Shown piece after piece: positions 1-12,900 of a stretch of DNA of 64,000 nucleotides (position 1 is the first letter of the stretch; the number at the start of each line of letters is the position of its first letter). The DNA lies in contig NC_135245.1 in NCBI RefSeq assembly GCF_947623445.1, forward strand, positions 3,169,501-3,233,500. The letters run 5' to 3'. This DNA comes from Clavelina lepadiformis. Taxonomy: Eukaryota > Chordata > Ascidiacea > Aplousobranchia > Clavelinidae. Under the pieces are notes generated by a model. The model did no database searches and was not told the DNA's origin. It saw only the letters and a program-made list of their open reading frames with translations. The position numbers and the translations under genes are program-made.

Positions 1-2228
1 TGCATCCCAATAACAAATAAACTTTTATTAGTTTTTGCAGCATAAAATAACAAATTTCAGCCGGCACTACTTCATTTCATAGCCTTCACCTAATAACTTC
101 TTCTTCGTTCACCTAATAACCCGTTCATAGTAACCTAAACTTAATTTAAATCTACCTTTCAATGTCAAATTAACTTAAAGTAAATCTTAAAACTTAAAAT
201 ATACTAAAATATACGTTTCACATAAATTTTGCCATGGTGAGCACTTTAACATGTTTTAATTGCCTTTGCTTTATTTGCGTGGGTTGTAGCCTTATCACTT
301 TGCACTTTTTATCTTATCTCCAAATTAGTGAGAGTGGTGGTCGTTGTCTGTTGTAGATAAAAGATTTCATCCAGGGTCAGTCTTGTTTCTATACATTTGT
401 TTGGTGCGGCGGTTCATCGTGAAAGGAGAATCGTCTTGGTGAGAACGGATGTGATATTCCTTTTCACTTGCATGCAGTGATTAGAATTTTTGTCTTGGAT
501 TTCCTGCTGCTGCGTGTATGTCGTTGCCGAATGCCCATATATTTGCCGCAATTTAATTCAACCGTTTAATCGAATGCATTTGCGCTGAAGAATAAGGACG
601 AATATTTATGTCGGAAATATCTCAGTTTAACCACATAAGCGCATTCCATTGACAATCCCTTAAGATAAAATGGCTAGCTTGTGTAGGCACTAAATGTCGT
701 ATCGTGGCATATCAAGAATTTATCCACAGCCAGCACCATCAGTTGCAATGTTTTTGATCCAGCCCCAAAGATGATTATATACTTGTGCACGTTTTAGAAA
801 TTACGAGGACCAAGTGCTTTTCATCAAAACATGCTTTTCTTTATTAACGATGAAAATGTGGATTTTGAGATTTACGAAAATGAGATTTACGCTCTAATTA
901 TCTTTAATCGGTGTGTGACCTGGTGAGTGACATCAATTTACGATTGAAATATTGACAACTGCTACTGCAAAGTGACTCTGTGTACTGTTTTCGGACATAA
1001 TTAAACGGGGTTTTCTGTCGCCAAACTCGAGTCGTTACTTTAGCCTAAGCAAGGGAATATGTTTTTGTCGACGTCAGTTGGTTTGTTTGTTAGGAATATC
1101 TCTCAAGGGTGTGTTGAAACTGATGTGTAGAAAAATGTTAATTTACTTTGGCGATAACACAGAGAACAACCGATTAAAGTGTTTGACCTCTCCTGGACGA
1201 GTTTAGGCGAAAAAAAAACTTCCCCGATCTTTCATTTCATTCACCTCTTCCTTGTAGAAAAATGCGGGGAAAAAGTGAATGTTAGTGTTAATGTTATGTA
1301 ACGTTTATCGAGCAAATCGTGATCACAAAGGACAGATTTGGTCAACTGCCGAGACAGAGATACTTAACATGGTAAAAAATTCCTCCTATGCTGTTATAAG
1401 GCTACGTTATACCAATATTCAGGTTATATTCTTTCATGGAGAAACCCCGTTTACGGGCAAATGATGCAGATGACATGCAAAACGTCTCGGGTTGCAACTG
1501 ACGGATGTGCTAGACATGATTCGATTCTGTTTCCTTTTTCTTCTTTACGGCAATTTCCGGCACAGATGTCTTTACGTGTTTGCAAATGCTTGCCATAAAT
1601 CCTACTTGTCTTTCACTCTGATTACGTTACGTACTTTTAGAAAAACTTTGTTCTTTGAAACATCAATTTTAAAGTTTCAATGTATTTATCACATCAAGAT
1701 TTATATAGTATAATTTATATCCAGACAAACATATAGGCATCCCAAATAAAAATGTATCGCAAATGACAAAACAAGACGGTAAAATACGCAACAATACTGT
1801 ATATAGTATACCATAATGTGTTTATTGCATGCAAAAAAAAATTTAAAGAATAAAATTAAAGTAGTATCAAATCGACATTACATAAAGATCTGATGTATGT
1901 AATTGGTAAATGCGTGTAATTTTTTTGATATTTTAGCGGAACATGGCAAACTGTTCAAAGCTATCCTTTCGATCCTCGAACTCAAACCACGTGTTATCTT
2001 GTCAACATACCGTGCTTGGGCTACATTTTAAGCTACTGGTTTTAGCTGAAGAAATCGCTTTAAACGTAAATTACACAACAAATGTACCTTGACTTAGTTC
2101 AAGCTTAAGCAATTTTCGTTGTGACTAATATAGGCTTAACCGTAGCTATTATTTGAAAAGATTAACCTTTTATGCAGAACTGGACGAAAGAAACTGACCG
2201 ACTGACCATCATAATAAAGGGTTTAGTG
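1..2228. other. No gene recognised
   Basis: I see no convincing gene here. The short ORFs lack family resemblance, and no chain of phase-matched splice sites was found. The stretch is AT-rich and could hold UTR or regulatory sequence of a gene beyond the left edge. Confidence 0.4.
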
Positions 2229-2418
2229 CAGTGGTGGGATTCAGCCGGTTTGCACCGGTTCGAGCGAACCGCTTTTTGGAATTTTAATGACCTCCGCGAA
2301 CCGGTTGTTAACAAGCGTATGTATCATTGCATAGGCCTAAGTGTATATCGGCCCCGGGTCAATGTGGCATGCTGCTAGTGAGAGAACCGGATGCTAAAAT
2401 ATTTGAATCCCAACACTA
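2229..2418. mobile_element. Non-autonomous hAT MITE (190 bp)
   Basis: The element starts CAGTGGTGGGATTCA and ends TGAATCCCAACACTA, an imperfect terminal inverted repeat. It is bounded by an exact 8-bp target duplication, gtttagtg, at 2221-2228 and 2419-2426, as expected for the hAT superfamily. The inside has short mirrored CCGGTT and GAACCG blocks and no coding capacity. The small ORF crossing it is accidental. Confidence 0.85.
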
Positions 2419-3096
2419 GTTTAGTGTTGTCACAATCTATACGTCTCACATGTAATCAGCAAGGCAGTAAGTAAGCAGTAAACCCTTGAGTGTTTTGCAA
2501 GTATTTGTGGCTTAATTTGTGTTTTCATCACTGAGCTCACACTGTTTTGTTTCTGGAGCGCAGCGGTTGGTTGGTCGGTTGTCTGTGCACTCTTTCTGTG
2601 TCATTCTTGTCGTGTTGTGGCACTGGAAGCTACTCGGTTTGGACGCCGGCAAACAAATCGTTCTTTCAGCCGATTAACGAAATAACGAGTTTGCCAAGAT
2701 GATCTGTAAACGTCAAAATAATTGAAGACAAGCCATACGAATCCCAGAAGAATATGTTCAACTTTGTTTAATACTGTTTCCAAACCTTTAACTGAACCCT
2801 CAAAATTCTTCGAAATCATCAAAATTATGACCAAATTTTCAATTAATTACCTAACTGTTATCTCTTGTGTAATAGGATCAATTCGTTTTTAAGTATATTA
2901 ACGTGTTTCAAAAGAACAGTCGCTTGTTTTCCAAACATGAAAGAAATTAGCAAAAATCCAAGAAAACAATAAAATTTTTACACTCTCAGCCCGACTGCGG
3001 AATTGGCTGAATCTTAGTTATAGGGAAAACTTAATTTGCGCTGACCATTGTAAGTTTATTTCACCTTATCAAGTTGTATAGGCGTGAAGCCGATTA

Positions 3097-5379
3097 CACT
3101 GGTCTACAAATTTCAACTTTTTTTTTCAGGTTTGGGTTTTGACAACTGATTGTAGCTAATTTTGGGGCGCTGAATCCGAAAATGAACTCAGATTTTCTCT
3201 ATCACATCAAGTTTTCTTTCTATCGGTGTCATTATTTTATGAAATTGACCAATTTTACCCTTTTTACAGTAAAATGTCAAATATAATTATTTTCTAACAG
3301 CTATAAACTTTCAAACATAGAGATATTAGGAAAAGGTTCACAAATGAAATTTGGAATACCCATGATTTGGCGAGAGCAACGAAATCATGTTGACGATTGT
3401 TATTTTTGTCTTGTTAGTGTGAAAGGGTATAACAAAAAGAGTAAACATCGTTTGAAATATCCAAATCTGGATTCGGCATTGCGGCCAGTTCCTCACAGTG
3501 ATGAAAAGCCACTGCCAGTATTTATATCACTTCCAGAACTACACGAAGAGGCTATTTCTTCTTCAGAAGCATCGTTTGGTAAAGGAGAAAGTGAAATTTT
3601 TCAACCAGCACCCGAGGATCTGTCAGACAAGCCTTCCCAGTTTAATCAGATGGAATTAAATGATTTAGTGAGAGATTTGTATTTGCCTAAGCAATTGGCG
3701 GAGTTATTGGCATCAAGGCTACAGGAAAGGAAACTTCTCAAAGCTGGTACAAGCGTGACATTTTTTCGCAAACGAGAAGAAGAACTGCTTCCATATTTTG
3801 CTTCCCACAATGATTTCGTTTATTGCAACAATATAGAAAGGCTTCTTCTAGAAATGGGATTACCACAGTATGATGCAGACGAATGGAGACTTTTCATTGA
3901 TAGCTCCAAACGAAGTTTGAGGTGTGTTCTACTTCACAATGGTAACGTGTACGGTTCTATTCCTATAGGACATTCGGTGACAATGAAAGAAGAGTATCAG
4001 AACATCAAAACCGTTCTTGAAAAGTTCAAGTACCATGAGCATAGTTGGCTCATCTGTGTAGATTTAAAAATGGTGAACTTTTTGCTGGGGCAACAAAGTG
4101 GCTACACCAAATACCCATGTTTGCTATGCTACTGGGACAGCAGGGCCAAGGATCAGCACTGGAAGAAAGAAGAGTGGCCTCCAAGGCTTACCTTGACACC
4201 TGGAGACAAAAATATCATACGTGATCAGTTAGTTGATATCAAAAAGATCCTCTTGCCTCCTCTTCACATCAAACTTGGTCTCATGAAACAATATGTAAAA
4301 GCTTTGGATCATGAAGGAGAGTGTTTTAAGTATATATGTTATGCTTTTCCTGGTCTCAGTGAAGAGAAAAAAAGAGCTGGGATTTTCAATGGACCACAAA
4401 TCAGGCAATTGTTAAAGGATGAAAATTTTGTAAAATCAATGTTGCCATTCGAGGCTAGAGCTTGGAATGCTTTCGGTGCTGTTGTGAGAAATTTTTTGGG
4501 AAACAGAAAAGCAGAAAATTATAAAGGTCTCTTAAGGGAGCTACTGCTTAGTTTTGAAGATTTGGGATGCAGGATGAGCATCAAAGTTCCCTACTTGAAG
4601 AGCCATGCGGATGAGTTTCCAGAAAACCTTGGGAAAGTTAGTGAAGAACAGGGTGAACGTTTCCACCAGGATATTAAAATTATGGAGGAACGTTATCAAG
4701 GTCGATGGGATTGTCATATGAAGGCCGACTATTGCTGGAGTTTGAAAAGAGAAATTCCAGATGCTGCTCATAAAAGAAAGTCCCTCAAAAGAGCATTTTT
4801 AAGCTTATAAGTGAAGAGCTCATATTTTATGAAAGCTCTTTTGTTGACTGTTTCTGAACTCGCCCTGCCCAAGTCCCTTTGAGTCAATCTTTATTTCGGC
4901 ACTTTGCTATTTCTGTGTGTGTCTTCAGAATTTCTGCACTCCGTTGTCTATGTGCATATTGTGTGAACTGTAGGCTATAATTCAGATAATACCTTGTCAC
5001 TGTCCTATCGACAGGTTCGTCAGCATAATGTAGCGTTTGATGTTATTATGGTTGCTCTTTTGTATGCCTATTTTTTATTCCAAAACATGAAATTTTAATA
5101 AAGACAACGCAAATTTGTGTGAATATAATATAGAATGCTTGTTTGCTAATTAAAGCTAGATTATTGCAGGTAAAACAGTGTTTATTGCATCAGAATTCCT
5201 TGTTTTGACAACAGAGGGGGGGGGGGCAAAAATTGATTTTTTTCAAAAATTAGGGATATTTCATATCTCAAAAACGTGATGTGATAGAAAAAACCTGAGT
5301 TCATTTTCGGATTCAGCGCCCCAAAATTAGCTAAAATGAGTTGTCAAAACCCAAACCTGAAATTTTGTGTAGACCAGTG
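3097..5379 (+). mobile_element. Complete DNA transposon with CACTGG termini and TTA target duplication
   Basis: The two ends share an inverted repeat of roughly 115 bp (about 3097-3215 and 5263-5379). It begins CACTGGTCTACA and contains the conserved block TTTTGGGGCGCTGAATCCG. The 3-bp target duplication is TTA (3094-3096 and 5380-5382). One long ORF fills the interior and an AATAAA lies at 5097. A 3-bp duplication with CACTG ends recalls CACTA/CMC elements, and TTA also fits PIF/Harbinger, so the superfamily is left open. Closely matching arms and an open ORF suggest a young insertion. Confidence 0.8.
3344..4810 (+). CDS. Putative DDE-type transposase of the CACTGG element (488 aa)
   Basis: The protein belongs to a family I recall as multi-copy 'uncharacterized' proteins in arthropods, cnidarians and other invertebrates. 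It starts with a segment around IPMIWREQRNHVDDCYFC. An RNase H-like core follows: an Asp in RLFIDSSKRS, a second in LICVDLKMVNFLLG next to CLLCYWDSR, and an acidic/His cluster in EEQGERFHQDI near the C terminus. I infer that these are the catalytic DDE residues. The ORF is unbroken. ATG 3344 is the first usable start after an in-frame stop at 3284. A splice acceptor-like TTTTCTAACAG ending at 3300 also reads into frame, so a short 5' exon is possible. The ORF sits centrally between the two inverted repeats. Confidence 0.7.
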   Translation: MKFGIPMIWREQRNHVDDCYFCLVSVKGYNKKSKHRLKYPNLDSALRPVPHSDEKPLPVFISLPELHEEAISSSEASFGKGESEIFQPAPEDLSDKPSQFNQMELNDLVRDLYLPKQLAELLASRLQERKLLKAGTSVTFFRKREEELLPYFASHNDFVYCNNIERLLLEMGLPQYDADEWRLFIDSSKRSLRCVLLHNGNVYGSIPIGHSVTMKEEYQNIKTVLEKFKYHEHSWLICVDLKMVNFLLGQQSGYTKYPCLLCYWDSRAKDQHWKKEEWPPRLTLTPGDKNIIRDQLVDIKKILLPPLHIKLGLMKQYVKALDHEGECFKYICYAFPGLSEEKKRAGIFNGPQIRQLLKDENFVKSMLPFEARAWNAFGAVVRNFLGNRKAENYKGLLRELLLSFEDLGCRMSIKVPYLKSHADEFPENLGKVSEEQGERFHQDIKIMEERYQGRWDCHMKADYCWSLKREIPDAAHKRKSLKRAFLSL

Positions 5380-5459
5380 TTATCGGTTCCCTGGCTATTA
5401 ATTCAGTTGCTTATTCAATGACGGTAAGCATTTTTATTTCCGAAAAATTAGTAGTAGTA

Positions 5460-5548
5460 GTGATTATGTGTCGCGTGATTAAGTGTCCTAGTGATTATGT
5501 GTCGGTGATTAAGCGTCGCGTGATTAAGTGTCGCGTGATTAAGTGTCG
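5460..5548. repeat. Short tandem repeat, about six units of 14-16 bp
   Basis: About six degenerate copies of GTGATTAAGTGTCGC lie head to tail, just outside the right end of the CACTGG transposon. Unit length varies by one or two bases. No function is apparent. Confidence 0.7.
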
Positions 5549-6925
5549 GTACACCGCAATGCAGCATGTATATACGTTTGTGTGATGTAACGAACTTCAT
5601 CTGCATGCAGATAGCTGAATAAAGAAACTACACAACAGGTAACCAAATTCACGTTATGAATAAACAAATAAATGAGTAACACAAAGAAACCGGCAAACAA
5701 CTTCACGCCGGTCCAAGATTTGCCTGAAAAAATTAGGGTCGTAGAAGAAAAAGTTTGAAAAGCTTTGGCATAATTCATACATTTCTACTTAAATACTTCA
5801 CTTTAAAGTATCCAATGATTTCCAAATGACGTAAATGGAGATTCATGGCGGCTGTCCTTTATAATGTTGTTTAACATTTGCGACTTGTTCTGCAATTAAT
5901 ACGATAATGGAACTCCGCTTCTAGAATGAGATTACAAAGAATCGATAAGAGAGGAACGCTTTCCACAGGCAGGAAACAACGAGCCACTTAATTTATCCAA
6001 ATAAATTAATTGTTTAACCGCGATGAACAGCGCTCTTCGCTTTTTCGTGTTTTTTGACGTTCTGCAAATAATTACGTCGACTTTTGCGGCTTCAAAATGC
6101 GTCGACGAGTGACGTAAATATTACGCTGTAGCTGCTGGCGGCTTTTACCTGGAATGATTTTGTCGTAGAAGTAAGATCAAGTACGTATTTAGTTAAGTGT
6201 GGAGAAGGTTCTAGAACAGACTGCTTTAATGGAATTGTTCTGGCCATTTTGAACATACTCCAGTGACGATGTTATCCCGCTTGTGATGTAATAACGTTTT
6301 CCCATAGAACAACGTTTATCTATTCAATGCTATTCAACATGCAATGACTTTTACACAAGAAACGGCATTTACATCCGTTTATCCCGGCCTGAAATGACGA
6401 TTGATGGCTAAATATTGCAATCAGAACAACACAATAGCTCTTGTAGAAATGTTTAACTGATAGGGACAACAACGAACAGCATAAATAGTTTATAAAACAC
6501 AAAATATTAACACTAGCTTCTACAATTCAGCTTTTTCAAGCTCACAGCCATCGATATACTGATACACTGACTCCTGTTCAAAATTGTGAACGTTATTGGG
6601 ACAAGTTTTGCCAGCAAGGTGCAGTGATTGATTGATTGATGATTGATGATGTCGTCAACATATTACCGCTTTTCAGCTTGAGAGATAGAGATAAAAGATG
6701 TCAAACATGATTGACACGACGTATATAGCTAATATAATGCAAGAGTGAAAAAGCCGTTTTTCACGAACGATCGGATACGTAAAATAACACCACATACAAA
6801 TCAAACTTAGTAAAACTACAAGGTACAGTGTTCCAAGGGTGTTGTGTATAGTGTGAAGATATCCAGCTCCTGTTATAACAACACGCAACCTACACTCGAC
6901 ACATTGAAATGCAGGGAATCATATT
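5549..6925. other. Intergenic, no gene recognised
   Basis: Only short, unconvincing ORFs. A small GATT microsatellite lies near 6625-6652. The right part probably includes the 3' UTR of the muscarinic receptor gene, which is transcribed leftward into it. Confidence 0.4.
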
Positions 6926-9900
6926 CTACCGAGCTGCTGGCGCTCTAAATCGTCGATTTTCGGGATGTAACCATTTCATAGACATGATAAATTTAAACGT
7001 GTCACGAAAATTCTGGTTGCACAGCGCGTAGCAAAGAGGATTAATAGTGCTGTTCAAATAACAAAGCCAGTAGCCTATATTCCACGCCAAGTCTGGTATG
7101 CAAGTGCCGTGCTCGGAACAAAAAGCTTCTCTCAATGCCATAATGTTGTAAGGTAACCATAATATTATGAAAGTTGCCAGAATGGAGGTCAGAAGCCTGG
7201 CCGCTTTTGTTTCCTTGTCTAAGTGTGCCTTTTTTTTCAAAACATTTCTTTGATGTTCTTGTGTTTTCTTTGGAACTTCTTTCATCATCTTCCTCCACAA
7301 ACGCGAACGCTTCATGTCGGGAGTTGAGCCGGGCGTCGGGTTTCTTTTACAGACTGCATCCTTGTTGGTTAAAATTGACTTTTTGTCCATAAGTGGACTG
7401 CTTTCAACGACGCTGATGGCAAGAAAACTGCGCGATTTGCCCTGCTGGTACGTTGCTGGCGTGGCGAGACTTTGCAATGCAACAGGATTATCCCGTATGA
7501 TGTTCCTGGCCTGTGAGGATTGTTCCAGCACTGGAAGATTGGGCGGGATCTCTTCGACGGGCGAATTATTAGACAATACTGGCGACGGTGATTCTTTACT
7601 GTTAAAATATTAGAAAATGCTTTTAGATTCAGCGACAATTAGAAAACAGAATTTCAGATTTAACTTGTTGGGAAAGCGCATAAATTATTCAAGTATTTTA
7701 TAACAAGAAAACGACGTACAGTAATTTGTTTTCTTGCCTGTTTTTAAAGTTCGGATTGTCAGTCGAATTTCTGTGCGGCCGGTGTTTTAGAAGGAGTTTG
7801 ATGCAGGATACATCCGATGGTAAACTTGGTAATTTTCGCCCTGGGATTTTCTTTCTTCTCGGCAATTTTCTCCTTTGGTCTAATTTTCTGGTCATGCAGT
7901 TTTCAATCTTGGCTTTGCCCTGTCTGATTTTGGCATTGGCTTCCTTCGAATATTTTGATTCTAGATCCCGGTTGATCTCTTGTGCATCTTCAGGCGATGT
8001 TGGTGTTTTCTCATTTTTTGCAGCGACTTGCTTGCTGGCGCTCGACAATACGTCTTCAACTCGCTCTTTGCATGACTGGTTGAGAGTTTTAAGCTGAATG
8101 TCATTACTAAATTTGTCTTTGCTGCTTCTCTTCGTGTCAGCAGCATTTATTGCAAAACCGGCAACTTCCTTAATAGACTCAGTTCGATTTGAAAATAAAA
8201 TTTCTTTTTTCCCAGCTTTAGGCGACCGAGATGTTAGCTTGGTGTCATCGACAGCGTTAACATGGTTATCGTTGTTATCTATTTTTTCGATTGTAACGGC
8301 TTCCTTTTGTTTTTCATTTGAATTATTTTTGGAGGTTACATTATAGCTCCTTGAGAAAATCTTTCTTCTACAAGATGCACTACAACACAGAAGCTCCTTA
8401 AGCCAGAGTAGCGTGTTTGATATCCGACGATACAACGAAATATTGGGACTCGGAACTGGTTTTAACGATTCCAAGCCGATCTCTGAGCTAGTTGATGGTT
8501 TTTCGTCTTCCGATGTTGGGAGGGTTCCGGAACTTTTATTTGGAGCTTTAATCTCCCTCATACTTAATAATTTTCTGGTGAAAAAACATCAAAGCGTTAT
8601 TAACTCAATAGATGTAAATTAGAATATAAAATTTCCGCCAACAAAAAGCGAAGGTTTGAACTTTAGAGGAAAACACTTATTGCAAAATTTGGTTGGTTGC
8701 AAAAATGGTTGAGAAAAACCTTGAACCAAATAAGGCCACAATTCTGTTTTGTTGAAGATGTCAAGATAATATTTGGACACAGAAAACGATAAGAAACTCA
8801 CAAAACAAGACTAACTGTCGGTGTTTAATCGGATTGTCTTCCGAAGGGGGATAAAATTTCCATGAATAATTAAATGAAAAATTTACAACGTGATCGTCAA
8901 CCATATTGCGATTACAACATGCATATTGAACAGATGAGGCACAACTGCGAAGAACGTAAAAGCCACGCCACTTTATCATTGATTTATGTTGAAATATATA
9001 CTATATCTGTCCAATAAATTAAAGTGAATTTACTTTGTTCTTCTTCTTATGACCAACATAACTTTCGAATAAAGAGAAACCATGGTTGCGGCAGGAAGAT
9101 AAAATGCGATACAAGCAGTACCTATAGCCATCGTTTTAGAATCCTTTATGAACTGGATGTAGCACTGGTTCTGATAAAAGAAAGTGCAGCAGTCCGCAAA
9201 GATTACAATAAAAATCGTAACTTCCTATTGGACACTTTTCAAAAGCTTGATTAGGTTACAAACCAATAGAATCAAAAACAATAAATCAATTGAAATGGGT
9301 GAGAGTTCGAACCATGGTACACAGATATTTTTCATTTTTTGAAGCTCTTTCAAACTTTATAAATATGCCACAGAAATTATGTTTTGATCATTCGCTCTAA
9401 AACCTACAGCTTTAACCAAATGGTTGCCATACATAAAGACGTACAGTAGGTTCATTAAACATTGACTTACTGAAAAATTTTGAGTTCTTGCTAAAACAAT
9501 ATATCACTGAAAACGATATTATTTTACCAAAATAATAAAGACTTTTAAGTAATGAAAGAGTTAATTAATAAAACTTATCCCACTATTCATACGACAGATT
9601 TCTGCCGGTTAAAACAGCGAAAATTGTTCAGCAACTAACACAAATTTGCTAAGGTACAATTAACTGGAACACAGATCACAAGGCTGGCCAACAGAAAACA
9701 TTTCTACTCCTACATAATCAAATTTACCTGGGGCACTGTCCTCCCTTCTTTTACCATAAACGGCCAGAACAAAATCCAAGGCGCCCACAAAAGAAATGAC
9801 GTCAACCAAGCAAAAGCAATTGCAAAGATAAATTTCTTTGGAGTTCGAAGATTTCTGTATTTCACTGGATATGTTACGGATAAGAACCTTCATAGTTAAA

Positions 9901-12900
9901 CATAACTGCAGTGATAATACAGTGAATGGAATTTACCATGCGGTGTGCTACTTCATGGTAATTTATATATCAAATAAATAATAATCAATTAAACCATTAC
10001 TATTTCAGCATATGCTGCTATATCATTGTACCAACCAATAGCGGTATACGTGGTTTACTTAAACGTTAGAGTTGAGACGCAGATACAACTTAAATCTGAT
10101 CCCAACTTATTTATATATCTTTTGATTTAAAAAAAACACACAAACTTTATCAAGGGAAGATTTAGCAACGTGGCAGATAGTGTTGCACGTAATTAACAAT
10201 AATTACGAAAATTACGTAACAAAGCTGCTGTTACGAATGTTTGGTACAGATTACGTAATTACGCGATGTACTTCCTCGGTATATTTAATGCACACAAAAC
10301 ATCGATAACAATAGCTTTTTATCCGTCAGCATTCAATATGTAAACGCAAACGGAATGAGTGCGATAATTTTCCCCACTTGGCAAACATCGTCGTTTTTCG
10401 ACACCGAGCAACAGCGGAAAAGGACGTTTGTAATGTGACGTAATAACCTTCCTTCGGTAACTATTGCTATGAACATAAATCTAGTGTGGAAAGTAAAGCA
10501 GTGACACCATTAACCTGCTACAGTGACGTCACACTCAACGAAGCCCACGAAGAAGGTCGCTTTCACATCTCGTGCAAAAGTAGATCACACATAACGTGGA
10601 TGACGTCACGATACACAATTAAGTTTGGAAAGATGTTTGTCAGAAAATAAGTCCGATTGATAATGAATATGGCAAATAACCTTTATTTACATTTTGACTT
10701 GCCTTTAACATAAGACAAGAATAAATGAAAAATGCAGAAAAGACAATTTTTTCTGGGAAATTTCCAGCGACTGCAGGCGAAAATTAACGTAAGTTTTGCG
10801 AAACTCAGTATTAAGTATATTAGTTGTGAAGTGAACACACTTTGCCACAATGATCCAGTATTACCATAAACCAATGCCCGCTGCAGTAGGACAATTACGA
10901 AATTAAATTTTGAGTTACGTTCAAGTGGTTCAACACTAGTAACAGAGCACATGAACCATTCAACTACAAGAGTATATCATCAAACTTTAACATCAGATAG
11001 CCAAAAACAAATTTACTTTCGTGCTGTTGTTACCGTTGGCCATTGGGAATTATTGGTTTGTTCGGTATAAATTGGTAAGCCATTATGCCTTGTCCAAAAC
11101 AAAGCTACTGTAACTATGACTGCTTTTTAGGATAAATTGAATCAAACATCATTATTATCACGCTTTAAAGCATAGTAGCTCATACTGGAAATTTTGTATT
11201 TCGCGTTATACTTTCAAGCAAAAAAGATTTGTTTGATAGGGGCGTGATATTCAGGGAAATCCATTTTGAACAACTTTGGAACTTCTATTATGGATGTGAC
11301 CTTTAAGACGAGATAGAACCTTTTTTCCTTATCTTAGTTAATTACTTGAAATTTTATTGACAAGATGTTCGACTTAAAAAGAGGCAACACTAATGGACAG
11401 TTTTACTTAATGTTTAATCGAAAACGGTCTCTACGCTTTGGGCTTACAGGGAGCACTAACTGCATTAGTATCCTGTCATTAACGATTTAAGATTTTCTCT
11501 GAAAACTGACGCACTAATTTGGTCTAAAAAAAAAGAAAAGGCCAAACAGAAAGACTTGTTAATTGACTTATGGTTCTGCACGAATACGTAGACATCTTAA
11601 GGAGTTTATTTATTTGTTTCATGTTGTCAAAATCTTTTTTTTAAATTTTAATTATTTTAATTACCTATTTTTTATCAGTTCTCTCGCATTGGAATTATTA
11701 CCCTAGAGCAGTGGTTCATGACCTTTTTTGGCTTACGGCACCCTGCAAACAACCAAAAGATTTGGCGGAACCCACAGTCAAGCCAAAAAGTTTCTGCATT
11801 AATTAAAAATAATTTTCGCAATCGTTTTCCTGGACTAGTGATTAGTGCGCAATAACTTGCGGCATCCTTGCGAAATGTAAATGGCACCCTAGGGTGCCGC
11901 GGCAGCCCGGTTGAGAACCACTGCGCCTAGAGAATATATCGGATCGTTACCATCTGGTTTCTCAATTAGGAGCAACAAATTACACTAATTAGATACTAAC
12001 GAGACTGCATAAAGCAAATTCTTCACTCCTAATCGATGGGACCGCATCATCAATTATTGTTCATTATATTCAAATCTTTTCCTGATCATTTTACATTTTT
12101 CAAGATAACTGGCTAAGCCAAAAGCTACATGATTTAAAATGCATTTCATACAAGTTTAAGACGTTGTAAATTGTTACTTGGAATTTGACATGAGCAAAGA
12201 TTTGGAGCATTCTGGGGAGCTATTGTTTAAATGAGTTGTAAAGCTTACTTATTTAGTTTACTTACTTACTTACTAAGCTTATTTAGTTATCTGGAATAAA
12301 ATCTGGAATGATGCAGAGAAACGAGGTTGCTGAAATTTAGGCAAAATCATCTTCACTCAAATCACTAAATTCAATGCAAACGATAAAACCCATATAGAAA
12401 CCATAAATGACTTTCTTCAAAACAATCTTAATGTAATAATTCAAACTCCGTAATGAGGATCTTAACCACACACTGTAGACATTTTTGGTACAATAAGTAC
12501 GACAACAATAAAAGGTCAGCAGAAAATCTGTACGAAATCCACCTGGTAAAAACCAGCCCAACTTTTCCGGCAAATTAAACGGTCTGAACGAGGCAGAACT
12601 GTTTCCGAATAAAATCAAGTGTTTATAATAATCCATTACATCTGTTTGATGTATGATTACTTACATATGAGGTGTGAGAAAATAATATACGAGAATCTTC
12701 GTTATATATACACGTTTTTACACACAAATCTTTCAAAAGCAATTTCAGAATTGTGTCAAAGAAGCCGCAACCTTTCCTTTGTAAACTTGTGTTTCTGAAA
12801 CATCTAGTCTTGGATATTTTGGGGGCCAAAAACCGCGCTTAAATTTGGATGAAATGTTAAATGCTTTGCCATGCTTACAACTGCTGAAATATACAGTCAC

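Noticed and set aside
2172-2378. 68-residue ORF
   Set aside because: It crosses the left boundary of a hAT MITE and its flank, so cannot be a single coding unit.
7041-8622. Multiple plus- and minus-strand ORFs over the muscarinic receptor exons
   Set aside because: Shadows of the real reading frame in exons 4 and 5.
10165-10270. TAATTACG-rich palindromic patch as a MITE
   Set aside because: Short alternating motifs, but no paired termini or target duplication could be defined.
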